Assembly: GCF_020360975.1 (NCBI RefSeq)
Contig: NW_025408685.1
Span: forward strand, 434,001 to 498,000
DNA: 64,000 bases
Source of the DNA: Hirsutella rhossiliensis
Lineage: Eukaryota > Ascomycota > Sordariomycetes > Hypocreales > Ophiocordycipitaceae
Direction: 5' to 3'
The notes beneath the pieces are model-generated. The model saw only the letters and a program-made list of their open reading frames with translations, did not search any database and had not been told where the DNA came from. Shown here piece after piece: positions 20,190 to 31,414 of this stretch (the stretch's first letter is position 1; each line of letters begins with the position of its first letter). A program made the position numbers and the translations under genes.

Positions 20190-21280
20190 ATCCCTGCTGA
20201 AGCCCGCCTATGGCGGCAGCAGATGGACCGCATCTCCATCTCGAACATCTGAGCCACACAACCACCCCTTCACGCCTGCCGTCACGCATAGCAAGTATCG
20301 CGCTGAACTTATCGAAGAGAACCTCGACCATATCATCCATCTATACAACTGTGGCCTCGAGCCCTCCCTTATCACCTGCCACCTCCGTGGGCTTGCCCAT
20401 AAGCCCGAACATGACCCAGACCTCAGGTTCTTACTTGCACAACACATTAGGAACGCCCTTGCCATCTACCGCGTTACAGAACTCGCCGGCCGTACGCCCC
20501 TTCAATTCCTATACGACCAACTCAAGGACTCGTCCCTCTTCTTCTTCAGGGATACACGTGACCAAGAGGGTCAGCTGACCGGCCTCTTCATCGCACCGCG
20601 CAGCGGCATCGAGCTCTGGCGGCGTTTCCCGTGGATCCTGCTTTTGGACTGCACATATAAGACCAACCGGTTTAAGATGCCTCTCCTCAACGTATGTGGG
20701 TCAACTAATGAGAAGAAGACCTTCTCTGTGGCCTGTGTGTTCCTCAATGGGGAAGCAGAGCCACAGTACCGTTGGGCCCTACAGTGCCTGCTCGAGCTAG
20801 CAGCAGAAGAGGGTATTCTAATGCCACGGGTCATAGTCACTGACCGTGAGCTGGCTCTTATGAATGCCCTTGTTTCCTTCCCAGAATTACGTCCAGTAAT
20901 TCACCTACTGTGCCGCTGGCATGTCAACAAGAACGTTCTTGCCCAAGGGAAGAAGCACTTTCCGAAGGCCACGCGAGACGAGAAGGGTCTGGTAATTCGC
21001 GCCCCTGAGTTTACGGCCTACCTCAAAGAGTGGTATGCCCTTATCAATGCCCCTGATGAGGCAACCTACAATCAACGACTTCAAGCATTTACTGCTCTAG
21101 GCCGTCACCCACGAGCAGCAGTGGATTATGCGGTCAAAACCTGGCTTGAACCTTGGAAGGAAAAGATCGTGCTATATTGCGTTGACCAATATCGTCACCT
21201 TGGCCACACAACCACCTCTATGGTTGAGGGCATGCATTCTACCATGAAGCGGTTCCTTTGGACTTCAACGGGCGACTTGA
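20190..21280 (+). pseudogene. MULE transposase core, truncated both ends
   Basis: The plus-strand frame carries the MULE transposase domain. NHPFTPAVTHSKYR and LIEENLDHIIHLYNCGLEP belong to the region after the FAR1-like DNA-binding part. The catalytic core follows: WILLLDCTYKTNRFKMPLL (first Asp), PRVIVTDRELALMNALV (second Asp), HLLCRWHVNKNVLAQGKKHF, and GHTTTSMVEGMHSTMKRFL near the third acidic residue. The N-terminal part is replaced by the palindromic array. The C-terminus is cut at 21281 by the LTR of gypsy A, so the SWIM finger is missing. It would bind and excise DNA as a Mutator-like transposase, but is non-functional. Confidence 0.88.
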
Positions 21281-21568
21281 TGATGCATTTTGCATATGAA
21301 TGAGATGAAGTGGGATCGTTGTCTCTCCAACTAAGCTATGACTGCTTCATCCTTATGTAGGAGGCAGCCAGGTCGGACTATCTAGGTGATCCGGCCGGTT
21401 TACAAGGCAGCCACATACCGATGCCTGCTCACACGGCTGCCTGTTTCACACGGCTGCCTGTTCACACGGCTGCCTGTTCACATGGCTGCGCGTGCGGCAG
21501 CCGGTGTCCTTGATGCTTGGTGCCGTGCCCAACGCCCCAGTGTGCGTAGGGACACGCAAAAAGCATCA
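21281..21568 (-). repeat. 3' LTR of gypsy A
   Basis: 288 bp, TGATGC...GCATCA, with four minisatellite units of CACACGGCTGCCTGTT (about 21430-21487). It is shorter than the other two copies because of one unit fewer and small indels. It cuts the MULE core at 21280. Confidence 0.88.
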
Positions 21569-21623
21569 TAATGCCGGCCTCAAAAGAAAACTCCACTGTC
21601 CTCAGTGACTGCCTCAACAGAGG

Positions 21624-22151
21624 CTACATGTCAGAACTTTCCGATCGTCCCTTTGCTTTGCTGTTGCGAACCACTCGCGGTCCCGTCGTCTGCCCGTGGA
21701 ACTCATCCAGGGCCTTTGACGATATCTCTTCCTTCCTGACCCACTGATCATGCATGCTGCCCCATCCTTTCCAGTGGACCAAGTACTCCGTGACGGGCTT
21801 CCTGTTTCTTCCAATTTTCCTGACCCGTACGTCAAGAAGCTTGTCAACTTCGTAGAATTCGCCTTCCTGGTCCGTAAAGTCCCTTGTGACTTCTACTGGT
21901 CCGGGGTGAGCTTCTTCAAAGCAGCCTTCGTGAGCTGGCTTGAGGTGGTGTATTGAGATCACTGGGTGGACCTTAATTTGCTCTGGAAGGTCCAATTCAC
22001 AGGCCAGGTCTCCAACCATCCTTCTGATCACAAAGGGGCCTTCCGCTGTTGTGACCACTTCTTGGGCGGCCTGCCTGGCTGGTGATATCCTGATGAAGCT
22101 TGAGATATACCTTGTCTCCAGCCTTGAGATGGATAGGTCGGTGTTTGGCAT
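21624..22151 (-). pseudogene. Gypsy A integrase C-terminus and chromodomain
   Basis: Continues the pol polyprotein after a frameshift near 22150-22000. It contains the end of the integrase C-terminal domain (CELDLPEQIKVHPVISIHHL, the usual HPVFHVSLL-type segment) and a chromodomain: YEVDKLLDVRV, PVTEYLVHWKGWG and HDQWVRKEEI, with the aromatic positions Y, W and W of the methyl-lysine cage region. In chromoviruses this module steers integration toward heterochromatin, which fits insertion into this repeat-rich locus. Confidence 0.85.
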
Positions 22152-23559
22152 CGTACCAACGCCTGGCCTTCATCGCTGCAAGGTCCATAGCTAGGCTGGC
22201 CTGCTTACGCAAGGCTTCCTTGATGTAGGGCAATTCGTCTGCCTCTGCGCTGGCTGTGCGATCAACAGCCTCCAGGGGCCCTTTCAGGGGGAATCCGTAC
22301 ATTAGTTCATGGGCTGAGGTCTTCGTGCTGGTGTTGTAGGCTGTGTTTAGATGCCACTGCAGCGAAGGAATAAGGGTCTTCCAGTCAAGGTTGGGGTCCT
22401 CAATATAGGCCAGTCGCAACGCTGTTTCCACTGTTTGATTGCGCCGCTCGGCCAAGCCGTCCGCCTGCGGATGATATGCCGTTGTCATGCTGATTCTGGT
22501 GCCAAAGGCCTTCCAGAGCCCTTGCCAGAAAGCAGAGGTGAATTTGCGGTCTCTGTCACTGACTATCGTGCGCGGCATGCCCCAATCACATAGCATGAGC
22601 TGCCTAGCTAGGGAGGCTGCCCAGTCCTTGGCGCTATACTTTGCATTGCCTGGAATCAGTAGGCATCGCTTGCTAGCTAAGCAAGTGACTGTAAGTAATT
22701 GATTAAAGGCATTAAAGCCTTCAATATGCCAGGGTGAGCCCATAGCTGAGACGGCAGGCATGTCTGTGATGAAGTCCATTGCAATTGACTGCATTGGAAG
22801 CATCGGGGGTCGATTGGGCAGATAGCTTCCAGCAAGCTGTTGTCGATCAGTCTGTCCAAGGCAGCAAGCTTTGCACTTGGCGATGTGCTTTTCGCTTGCC
22901 AAGATACGTTCCTGATCGAATAGGTTTCCAACTCCTTGAGCATTCTCACAACGCCAAAGTGGTGCTTGTCGTCGTGTGCCATTTGCATCAATTCGTGCGT
23001 GAGGCTTGCGGGCACGCAGAGACGAACATATCCATCTTTTCCTTCGTGATATAACAGACCCTGGTCCACGAAAAGGAATTCCTCTGCGCTTGATTTTCGC
23101 GATTTCTGGGGCCCTAGAAGCTTTGACAGTGTTCTCACTGTCCTGGATCATTTGGAGGATCTTGCGATAATGGGTATCAGCCTGATAGCCTTCTTTGAAT
23201 TTGATGCGGTATGCTGGATCCATGATGGCCTCAGACGCAAGGAGCACATCGTCAAGCGCTGTGTAGTCAGGTCGTTGCCGCTCGATCAATTGGTCGGTCT
23301 CAGGAGCTGACAGTCTGCTTAAGGCATCAGGGATGAAATTGATTTTCCCTGGAAGATGATCAACCTGCAATTCGTACTGAGAGAGATAGATGGAGGCTAC
23401 TACTAGCCGTCTGTTGGCTCTGTCCGTGCTTGAAGTGTCGAGGGAGGTCTTATTGACGATCTGCTGTGTGGCTGAATGGTCCGTAAGTACGATTAAGGGC
23501 TTCGTTGACGATTGGACCACTGTGCGCATCTTTTTGATAGACCAGACTAGGCAGGCCAC
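21997..23559 (-). pseudogene. Gypsy A RNase H and integrase
   Basis: One 520-residue frame. The RNase H tail has PLIVLTDHSATQQIV and HLPGKINFIPDALSRLSA. The zinc-binding HHCC region near 22860-23010 is partly out of frame. The integrase core has MDFITDMP (first Asp), GMPRTIVSDRDRKFTSAFW (second Asp) and TTAYHPQADGLAERRNQ (Glu), so the DDE triad is present. The following GDKVYLKL segment leads to the chromodomain frame. The integrase inserts cDNA into the genome. Confidence 0.88.
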
Positions 23560-24873
23560 TTCTAATTCCGACGGACCATATGATCTCTGCGTTGGTGAGG
23601 GTGCGGCTGAGAAAAGCTATAGGTTGCATCGCTGTTGAGGAAATAGCTTGGCCAGGCTTCCATTCGTAACCTTCTTTAAGGTGGAAGTAGGTACAGGCAA
23701 ATCCTCGTTGCAAGGACCCGTCAACTTGACAGAACAGTTGCCTGCTTGGGTCCATGTGGTGGATCATCCTGCCGGAGGCTACTTCCTTTTGGATAGCTTC
23801 AAATGCCAACCGCTCCTTTTCACTAGGCTCGAATTTGGTGTTCCTCGCAAAGGCACGGCGTTTGTTGATGTTACCTTGCTGAATTTTGCCAATTTCTCGT
23901 CCTTGGGCTAGTAATTGAGTTTTCCGGTGCTGCAATGGCTCAATGAGGGCTCCATAATACGGTAAGAGATGCCGTAGGTAGCCTGTTGCTCCAATGTAGC
24001 TTTCCAACGCAGATAGCTGGTCTGGAAATTCCAGCTTTGCAAAGGCTGCCAGCCTGTGTTCCGTTGTGCTCATTCCAAAGGCATCAACGCGGAAGCCAAG
24101 GAGCTGCACAGAGGGATACCCAATCCAGCTTTTCTTTGGCGACATCGTGAGGTTAAAACGCTCGAATAGCTGGAAGATCTTGCTAAGGTGCTGTAAGTGC
24201 TCCTTTTCCGTTTTCGAATAGATCACAACGTCGTCAATAAACGCTCTGCAAAACCCCTTATATGGTCGAAGAACTCGATCCATATAGCGCTGGGCGTAGG
24301 CCGGGCTATTGCAGAAGCCAATTGGTGCAACAGTCAGTCTTTCCAGTCCTCTATGGCTCGTGAGGGTAAAACGATCACGATGTTCGAGTTTGACTCGGAA
24401 TTGGTGGTAAAGGACGATGCGTCGATTGCTGTGATGTACTGTGCGCCTCGAAGCTCTTGGATGATGTCTTCTTGCAATGGCAAGGGATAGCTGTCTGGCA
24501 TGGTGACCTTATTAAGAGCTCGCAAATCGATGACGACCCTGCCCTTGGTTTCTCCTCGGGCTGTTCGCCACACAACGAAGACGGGGCTGCAAGGGGTTGG
24601 CCCGTGCACGTATTCCATGCGTCCTTGTGCGTGGAGCTTGTCATGGGTTTCATCAATGACCTGTTTGTCTCGTAATCCCTGAGGATAGGGGCGTTGAGCC
24701 ACCTTGTGCGTGTGCCAATCCTTGATAAGGGGAACTGTGAGCTCGTGGCCTGCTTCGACTTGAGCTGTGCCCGAGTCTTTCCATAGTTTGGCGTGTTTTT
24801 CAACGAGGGCTTTGATCTTGGTCACGAAGCTGCCTTTTTGCGCATAGATGTGAATTCCGTCGTCAGTGCACAC
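23450..24873 (-). pseudogene. Gypsy A reverse transcriptase
   Basis: Two frames. The first (24873-24440) runs from a leader to KGRVVIDLRALNKVTMPDSY and YITAIDASSF (first catalytic Asp). A frameshift follows, then (24283-23570) RFTLTSHRGLERLTVAPIGF, CRAFIDDVVIYSKTEKEH (the YxDD motif is FIDD) and the connection domain with FPDQLSALESYIGATGYLRH. RNase H starts at LFCQVDGSLQRGFACTYFHL. The enzyme copies element RNA into cDNA. The single frameshift just after the first active-site Asp kills this copy as sequenced. Confidence 0.87.
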
Positions 24874-25090
24874 CTCTGGGAGCTCTGGCGTGCGTTGAAC
24901 GTGCGTTTGATACGGAATTCGGGTCTCGGGGCAAGGTCAGGAGTATCGGCTGTTGCTGCTGCACTAAGCTGGGTGCTTGTGACGTTGAGCTCCTTTCTTG
25001 TTGTTGACCAAGGCTGGCTGTCGTTGCTGGCTGCTGTTGTGTACGCGTACACAGCTTCTGATAAGCTTGAAATTGATTCTGCGGTTGCTG

Positions 25091-26360
25091 CTAGAACAGG
25101 GCTTCCTCCGGGGTGAAGGTCCCGTCAGCTATTGCGATAACATCGTCTGAGAGGTGGAAGGTGCTGTTGATAGCAAGATCATACGATGCATGGCTCTGGG
25201 GAGCACTTTCAATCGTCATTGCAGAAGTTGCTGGGGCCAAGGCCGCTGTTGGAGCTGCTCTTGCCGCTGTGGCCATTGTCAAAGCTGTCAGAGCTGATTT
25301 CCATGAGGCTGCAGCGAAGTAGCCCGATTCCTCGCATTCTCTGATCTGCCCTAGGCGCTGTTTGCGGTTCACGATGATATCTTGGTTCGTAGTGTTCGTG
25401 AACATGACCGCCGGGACAGTGTTTCGGTCAACGAGAGCATGAGCGGCCAAGGGATGATTGGAATGAAAAGCGAAGGAACGGCCTTTAGGGACTTCCTTCC
25501 AGCTAGCTGGGACTAGCATTGTCTTGCCTGCCGGGACCACGGTTTTTCTGACGGCCTGAACGCGTCGGACTACCCCTTTATGAGGCTTATAGATGTTAAA
25601 AGGGATACCGAAGTCGTCGAGGAGGCCTATTTGAACGACTTCCTTGTCGTAGTGGATGTTTCCAACATACGGCTTGAGGAAGGCATTGCCTAGCAAGGCT
25701 CCTGGTTCCACGGTAGTCACCCAAGCGGAACTGGTGAATTTAGCTATGCCGGCGCTGCTGCCGTCAGCCCTCTTTCCTTCTGCATAGAAGGAGAACGTGG
25801 CCCAGTCTGTGCAGCGGACACTGCCGCTGATGCCTGCAATTGGCGTTGGAGGCTTCTTCTCAATGGTGTGCTCGAAGCTCTTGAGAAGCTTTCTGTCAAT
25901 CAGGGGGTTGCCACATCCGGAATCCGCACAGACCTCGGTCTCTGGTCCTGTGGGAGCTGCCTTGATCTTGATGCGAAGATATGAGTAGCCGAAAGGGCAT
26001 TGTGCGATGGCGGCTCGAGCGGCTGTGGCTCGAGGATTTCTGCGATAGCGCTCGCGACTGTTCCCAAAGATACTGGGCTTTCTGGGGAGGAATTGGATTG
26101 TGCTGCTCTACGGCTTTATATGCCTCTCCATTTGCGTGGGCCTTGGGCTGTGACACGCAACCAGGAAGGTGCCTGAAGAGTGCATTGCGTGAGGGAAATC
26201 GGGCGTAGCATTTCCCACACAACGAAGGTCTTGCTGGGGTCGCCTCCTGCTGGAGCTGTTGAGCAGACACACAGCAGCGTGCTTGTGTGTGCTCAAATAA
26301 CACACTGCGGGAGGAACTTGCGGTTACACTTCCGGCATTGGTGGTTTCCTTGTTGGCCAA
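25091..26360 (-). pseudogene. Gypsy A zinc fingers and protease
   Basis: The upstream frame (26360-25896) has C-x2-C...H...C fingers (SLCGKCYARF, ALFRHLPGC), which replace the usual CCHC knuckle of gag. An earlier finger (CRKCNRKFLPQC) lies just upstream in another frame. The protease follows with EVCADSGCGNPLIDRK (D-S-G active site, about 25890-25930). The next frame (25720-25091) continues the domain with EPGALLGNAFLKPY and a long Ala-rich linker to RT. The protease would cleave the gag-pol polyprotein. Frameshifts separate the segments. Confidence 0.75.
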
Positions 26361-26439
26361 GATTCTCAGGAGTTGAGGTCATACAGACGTAGTATTCCTC
26401 GATAGAAGCGTCTGATCCTACATCACTGGCTTCATCGTT

Positions 26440-28241
26440 GTCGGAAATGGCGGTTTTCTTGTCGTCTGGAGCATCTTGCTTGTTTTCATCCTCGCTGGCA
26501 AGGTAATTTTTCTCAAAGCGGACCTTTTTCTCATAGCCGCCGCTTCGCTCATTGCGCTGAGGATCTTTGGGGCGGCTCTCTCGCCTTTCCTTGGCCCGTA
26601 AGTCGCTGCTGGGGTTGCTGCGGTCTCTGCGGTCAAGGCCTCGATCGCGTTGGTAGTGATCTCGCTGATAGCTGCGGTCGCGGTCGCGGCTATCGTTCCT
26701 AAAGCTGCGATCACGATCACTACTACGATCACGACTTTGGTAGTTGCGGTCACGGTCACGGCCTTGGGGCGTTCATCGTATCTGCCGCGAAATTCCAATG
26801 CCGCGGAGATCAGGGTCGGCGTTCCTCGATTTCTCGTACCCACTTGTCAATTGGCGTGCGTTTAGTGGGCACAGAGAGGTGAGTAGCGATTTGGACCGCA
26901 ATCAAGGGGTGGATGCTTTGGATGATTTGGTAGTCCTTTTCGATGTTGATTTGCCTTGCTAGGAGACTTTCCGTTGAATCCATTGAGGCAAGGAGACTTC
27001 ACCAGCATTCCACATTGACACGGTATACGGAATGCCGTGTAATTCCTTGAGACCTCTGCTGCTGGGCGTTGGAATCGCTTGATGAGCATTTTACAGAAAC
27101 GCTCTACTGATGACTTCATAAGGCGATCCTTCTGCTCGATGGAAAGTTCATTCATGAACCACTGTAGAGCTCCGCCGGCAAGGAAAGACATATAGTGCTG
27201 CGACAAGGCGTAGGAGTCGAGATCCTTGTACATTCGCAGGCGCTCGCAGAAGAGGTATACATCCGTGTACACATTGCTGCCGCTTGAGAGAGACACAAGG
27301 CCTTGTTTATGAGGATCCTTGTGATTGGGATTGAAAACACCCATGTTGTCACGTTTGAGCCTCTTGGCAACAGCTTCCACATCACTAGAGGTTTGAAAGG
27401 TCTGTGTGGTAGGGAGAGAGGCGCCCGGCGGCTGTGAGCGTATCCAATGCCAATGCTGCTTCCAGAGCTGCTGCTGCTGGAAGAAGAAGATTCCGAGTCG
27501 CTTGAATCATCTAGTCGTAGGTATCTGCGATGTTTGTGGTGACTGCGGCGGTCGCGGCGGCTGTGGTGGCTATGCCGGCTTCCTTTCTGCTTCCTCACGC
27601 CTGAAGGTGATTGTGACTGAGTTGGCGCCTTTGGGGGTTCCGTTGACTGCAACATAGCTTGAGAATTTATACCTCGCTGTTCCGTGGGAAGTTGTTGGTC
27701 GGCATCCGGAAGATATACCAAATTGGATGTCATTGACCTCGAATCAACTTCCTTGGGCGTGATCTTCGAGATCAATTTCATCATGTTGTCCTCTGTGGGT
27801 TCCGGCACAATATAGGCTTTTTCCACCACTGCTCTCCATGCAGGCACATGTTCGAGGTCCGAGATGCCGGCTTGTGGTACAGCCAACACTTCGCGTAGGC
27901 TGATTTGATGAGCACAGACGTGGAAAAGGAGATCTTCCAGGGCTTCACATGCTTCCTTGTCACGGACTGTGAAGGTATCGAGAGCTTCCTTAGATTTGTC
28001 TCGCATCAGCTTGAGGAATCGGATGGACCATTTCCACGCGTTGAGAGCTTCTGGGAGCTGCTGTAATTGGTCTGCCAATTGCGAATGATTGTCCTTGGGG
28101 TTGAGAGACTCTGTTGCGCTTCGGGCGGCGTTGCTGGACTGCGTCCGGTAGCCGGGGTCCATCATCTTCTTCAGCCGGGCGTGGCGAGCTTCTATCGTCA
28201 GCTTGCTTGACCGAGCTTCCTTCGTTGGTCGGTTTGGCCAT
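26440..28241 (-). pseudogene. Gypsy A gag with RS/RD-rich linker
   Basis: Gag begins near MAKPTNEGSSVKQ (28241). One frame (28190-27400) carries a helical region (LPEALNAWKWSIRFLKLMRD, FTVRDKEACEALEDLLFH), then a basic/serine tract (HSHHSRRDRRSHHKHRR and a run of nine Ser near 27490). The next frame (27380-26862) has the capsid-like core: YTDVYLFCERLRMY, GGALQWFMNEL, EQKDRLMKSSVERFCKMLIK. From 26860 to about 26440 the minus strand reads as degenerate Arg-Asp and Arg-Ser repeats leading to the zinc fingers. Gag forms the virus-like particle. At least two frameshifts are present. Confidence 0.75.
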
Positions 28242-28678
28242 TGTGTGGTCGGTTTGCTTGCCAGCTGACACTTGCGATAGTGATATACGATTACACGGGC
28301 TTTCGCAAAACTTCCTATCACCAAAGTCGTCACGAGCGAAAGACACCTTAATGCAACGGTATTGACCCTATAGCGTTATCACGAGGGTGAAGAAATGTTG
28401 GCTGCTAGCTGTCAAGGGTGTCGGTCGCACCACAAGGTTAGCTGGTTAGCAAGCCAAAGATTGATGAGCTTTGGGATAAGCTCGTGGGGTGGTGAGCTTG
28501 GGTAAGCTCGTGGGGGCGACTTATGTAAGTCACGATGGTTGTTTTTGGTGGTTTTTTGGTGCGAGCCCGAGTCAACGGCTCACGTGTGGTGCCCAAGCAG
28601 ACTTGAGCTATGGTGTGAGGCTTACACAATGGCTCACTGGTGCTAATCAAAGCAAAGGGTAGGAATTGCTACCAATCT

Positions 28679-28983
28679 GATGCATTTTGCATATGAATGA
28701 GATGAAGTGGGATCGATGTCTCTCCAACTAAGCTATGACTGCCTCATCCTTATGTAGGAGGCAGCCAGGTCGGACTATCTAGGCGATCCGGCCGGTTTAC
28801 AAGGCAGCCACATACCGATGCCTGTTCACACGGCTGCCTGTTTCACACGGCTGCCTGTTTCACACGGCTGCCTGTTCACACGGCTGCCTGTTCACATGGC
28901 TGTGCGTGCGGCAGCCGGTGTCCTTGATGCTTGGTGCCGTGCCCAACGCTCCAGTGTGCGTAGGGACACGCAAAAACGCATCA
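28679..28983 (-). repeat. 5' LTR of gypsy A
   Basis: 305 bp, same ends as the other two copies, with five minisatellite units (about 28820-28895). On the minus strand it is followed directly by the TTGGTAGC primer-binding site. Its outer edge (28984) truncates a MULE N-terminal fragment. Confidence 0.9.
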
Positions 28984-29561
28984 TATATCGTCTAGTTTTG
29001 CTACCAACGCCTGCGTTGACGTTCGAGCCCCAAGTTCACGCATTTGACGCCGGGTCTGAAGATTGGTTACATCCTTCTCCGTTGTCAAAATACCCTCGTT
29101 ACGAACGGAGAGGATATATGGATCGTTCGAGCCGTTTGGGCAGCATCGCGAGATAAGAGCTCAACTTCGTCAATCTGGGCCTGCGTGAGTTTGCGGTGTT
29201 CTGGGAAGGCGATTGGATCCTCGGGACCGTGGTTGTGCTCTGGGCACATCACCGTTATATGCCACAGGTCGTCAAGTGTAGTCATTTGCACTATCTTGAC
29301 CTTGAACGGGCAGCCGGCTTTCCTCGTGCCTGACTCGCGGAGCCTTGCTGCAATAGACACATGATGGATAGGTCCACGGGCGCAAGCGAGGTCCCAGCGG
29401 TGAGGAATACCCATACGCTTATTGGAGGATCTGACTTTGACTACAGCGTAGCCTTCGTCTCTCGCGAGGGCCTGAATAGCTTCAATTGCGGCATCCGCGG
29501 TCTCGAATGGCCCTAAATCGAAGGGCGCAGCCATCTCGGTAGGCAGTGTCATTGAGTCCAT
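28984..29561 (-). pseudogene. MULE transposase N-terminal fragment (FAR1-like)
   Basis: The minus-strand frame from MDSMTLPTEMAAPFDLG holds a FAR1-type DNA-binding domain: FETADAAIEAIQALARDEGY, VVKVRSSNKRMG, AGCPFKVKIVQ and WHITVMCPEHNHGPEDP (the WRKY/GCM1-like Cys-His set). It continues to KLTQAQIDEVELLSRDA, shifts frame near 29095, then reads GILTTEKDVTNLQTRRQ up to 28984, where the gypsy A LTR cuts it. The catalytic core is absent. Confidence 0.82.
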
Positions 29562-30060
29562 TGTAAAGGCTTCAAATAAGGCGGTGAATGCGGCTTTGGT
29601 GATATCGGCGTTGACGGCGTTGACGGCGTTGATAGACTGCGTTGACAGACTGCGTTTTTACGCGTTACTACCACGAGTCTTACGCGTTTAACGGTGCGGC
29701 AACCATCGGTACAAGAGGTACATCAATTTGCTAATAAAATTGCCTAGGCCCTAAGTCTCTCGTGTCGCAACTGCCTAATCCGGCCAAAGAGGCCGTGCGA
29801 CAATCGCCGAGAGGCCGTGCGACTAGGGTGGCCCTACGATTATATCTGCAGCCCTGAATTGAGTCACATCAGGTAGGTGCATGGCGCTAATTACGGGCCA
29901 CCCTAATCTCCCTGTGCGCCCCGCCGCCAGCCAATAAAAATGATTATCTAACGGTACTTTAAATTATATGTGTATACCACACATTGTAATGTGCTACATG
30001 ATCGCACGCACCTGTGCCTTCGACTTTGTGAGGCACATGACAATAACATAAAAAGGGCTT
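29562..30060. other. MULE upstream sequence; no gene
   Basis: Contains a short tandem GTTGACGGC/GTTGATAGAC-type run (about 29605-29660) just upstream of the MULE ATG, and an AT-rich stretch. Probably the 5' untranslated region and terminal sequence of the minus-strand MULE. Confidence 0.35.
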
Positions 30061-30789
30061 GACTAACCGGCAGACCAAAAGTGGAGAAAGTGTGGCTGGT
30101 CAAGGCGCTGCGCCGATACCGCACATTTTGCGCACAGCCCCGCACCTACCTCGCGCAAACCTTTTTCCTTCAATGTACTTCTCTCGCGAAGGAGAGAGCA
30201 AAAATGGGCATAAACGTGGATAAAGGGACTTTTTGAAGGTCGAGTATCGTACGATCAGATATTGTGTTGATCCCTTTCTCCCCGGTTGCCTCCTTTCCCG
30301 TCCAAACAGCCCCTTTTATATCCCTCCAAGCTTCTCCCAAGTTGATATCCCGTTTTCAGGTATAGTATACATTCTATCAGGAAGAGGGCACTTCTTGCCA
30401 CTTACTGAAGGCCACGTAAGTCATCTACGTCAGCAACATCAGCTCCATCTCCCCGATCGAATAGCTCTGCTAGCTATGAGATCGATAGTTCAGTCTCTCG
30501 AGGTCCCCGAGCCAGTAATAGCTATGCCGGACTCCTCAAAGGATCCCCGTTCGAATAGGAGATACTCCGGACCCCTCAGGCCTCAGTGGTCCAGGAAGAA
30601 GAAAGAACAGTCTGCAGACTTCCCTTCTTACCTGGTTTCAAGCTGTATTACCTAGAGAGACCTAGAGACCTCAACTCGTTCGGACCTTCTTCTCGACAAC
30701 TTCGTAGCATTGCATTAATTGCCAAGTCCCCGTATCGCCCAAGTTGAAGCTATTCGCTCCGCTTTTTTTTGCTATAGTCTCGTGAAATC
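30061..30789 (+). other. MULE 5' terminal region and promoter
   Basis: Sequence at about 30070-30180 (AAAGTGTGGCTGGTCAAGG...ATTTTGCGC) resembles the 3' end of the MULE at 14470-14560 and is probably the terminal inverted repeat of the plus-strand MULE. A pyrimidine-rich stretch (about 30680-30780, TCTTCTCGACAAC and a run of eight T) precedes the ATG at 30790. No other gene is seen. Confidence 0.35.
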
Positions 30790-31223
30790 ATGGAGTCTCT
30801 TTTCTCTCGCACCTATCCCTCTCTTTCGGCCACGCAGGCAGACTGTGATGCCATTGCGAAGGCACAAGGCTTCGCCCTCACTGTGGGCAAGAAGAAGCCT
30901 AACGCGGCCAACCCAACCTACGTCCATCTACGCTGCTCAAAGGGCCGCAAGTATGTGGATTATGGCAATGAAGCTATCGCCAAGCGCCGCAAGACGAGCA
31001 CGCAGATGACGGAATGCCCCTACCGGCTTATATTAAAGCTCGACCAGGTGGAGGGCGTGTGGTCGGTCTCTTGCTCCTCTGAAGGCCACAATCACCCCTT
31101 TATTGAGGTAATGGCCCAGGCGAAGTATAAGGTGGAGGTGGTATCTCAATACCTTCCTGAGATCATTCGGCTATATAATAATAGCTTGAGACCTGTTTTT
31201 ATCACAGCACAGCTTCGTGGACG
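30790..31223 (+). pseudogene. MULE transposase N-terminus, cut by copia V
   Basis: The frame starts at MESLFSRTYPSLSATQADCD and has a FAR1-type domain: IAKAQGFALTVGKKKP, YVHLRCSKGRKYVDYGN, MTECPYRLILKLDQVEG and WSVSCSSEGHNHPFIEV. It continues to VVSQYLPEIIRLYNNSL and ITAQLRGR. At 31224 it runs into the LTR of copia V, which supplies the stop. This looks like the younger of the MULE copies because its ORF is clean up to the break. The remainder, if it exists, lies beyond 64000 on the far side of V. Confidence 0.85.
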
Positions 31224-31365
31224 TGTTGCGATTGAACTTGCTTCTATTCTATTCTGTCTGACAGCTCTCAACATACATATATACATAGCGGCACGTCCGT
31301 GCCACTATCCAGTGACTCACCACTTGTAGGTGCTGCCTAAACATGTCTTGGTCCATGTCTCAACA
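31224..31365 (-). repeat. 3' LTR of copia V
   Basis: 142 bp, unusually short, with canonical ends TGTTG...CAACA on the minus strand. It is preceded by a polypurine tract (CTAGGGGAG, 31366-31374). It contains TATATATG-like sequence near 31275. The partner LTR is outside the window. Confidence 0.8.
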
Positions 31366-31414
31366 CTCCCCTAGAGCTGTCAGACTTTCAACTAATACAA
31401 TGGCAACGCTATTC

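Larger units (their letters stand above)
21281..28983 (-). mobile_element. Ty3/gypsy chromovirus-type element A
   Basis: A 7.7-kb minus-strand element with direct LTRs (21281-21568 and 28679-28983) around gag, protease, RT, RNase H, integrase and chromodomain in gypsy order. The primer-binding site follows the 5' LTR on the minus strand (TTGGTAGCAATTCC, about 28663-28676). The outside flanks do not match (CTTGA at 21276-21280, TATAT at 28984-28988) and the two sides belong to MULE fragments of opposite orientation. The copy may therefore have formed by recombination between elements, or a later rearrangement removed one flank. Coding regions are frameshifted. Confidence 0.88.

Noticed and set aside
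21624..22151. Stand-alone chromodomain (HP1-like) gene
   Set aside because: It directly continues the integrase of gypsy A and has no chromoshadow domain.
26418..26843. Ala/Thr-rich minus-strand ORF and its plus-strand counterpart as genes
   Set aside because: They are out-of-phase readings of the Arg-Asp repeat part of gypsy A gag.
27152..28333. 393-residue minus-strand ORF as a host SR-type splicing protein
   Set aside because: The Arg/Ser-rich part is the gag linker of gypsy A and lies between capsid-like segments in the expected order.
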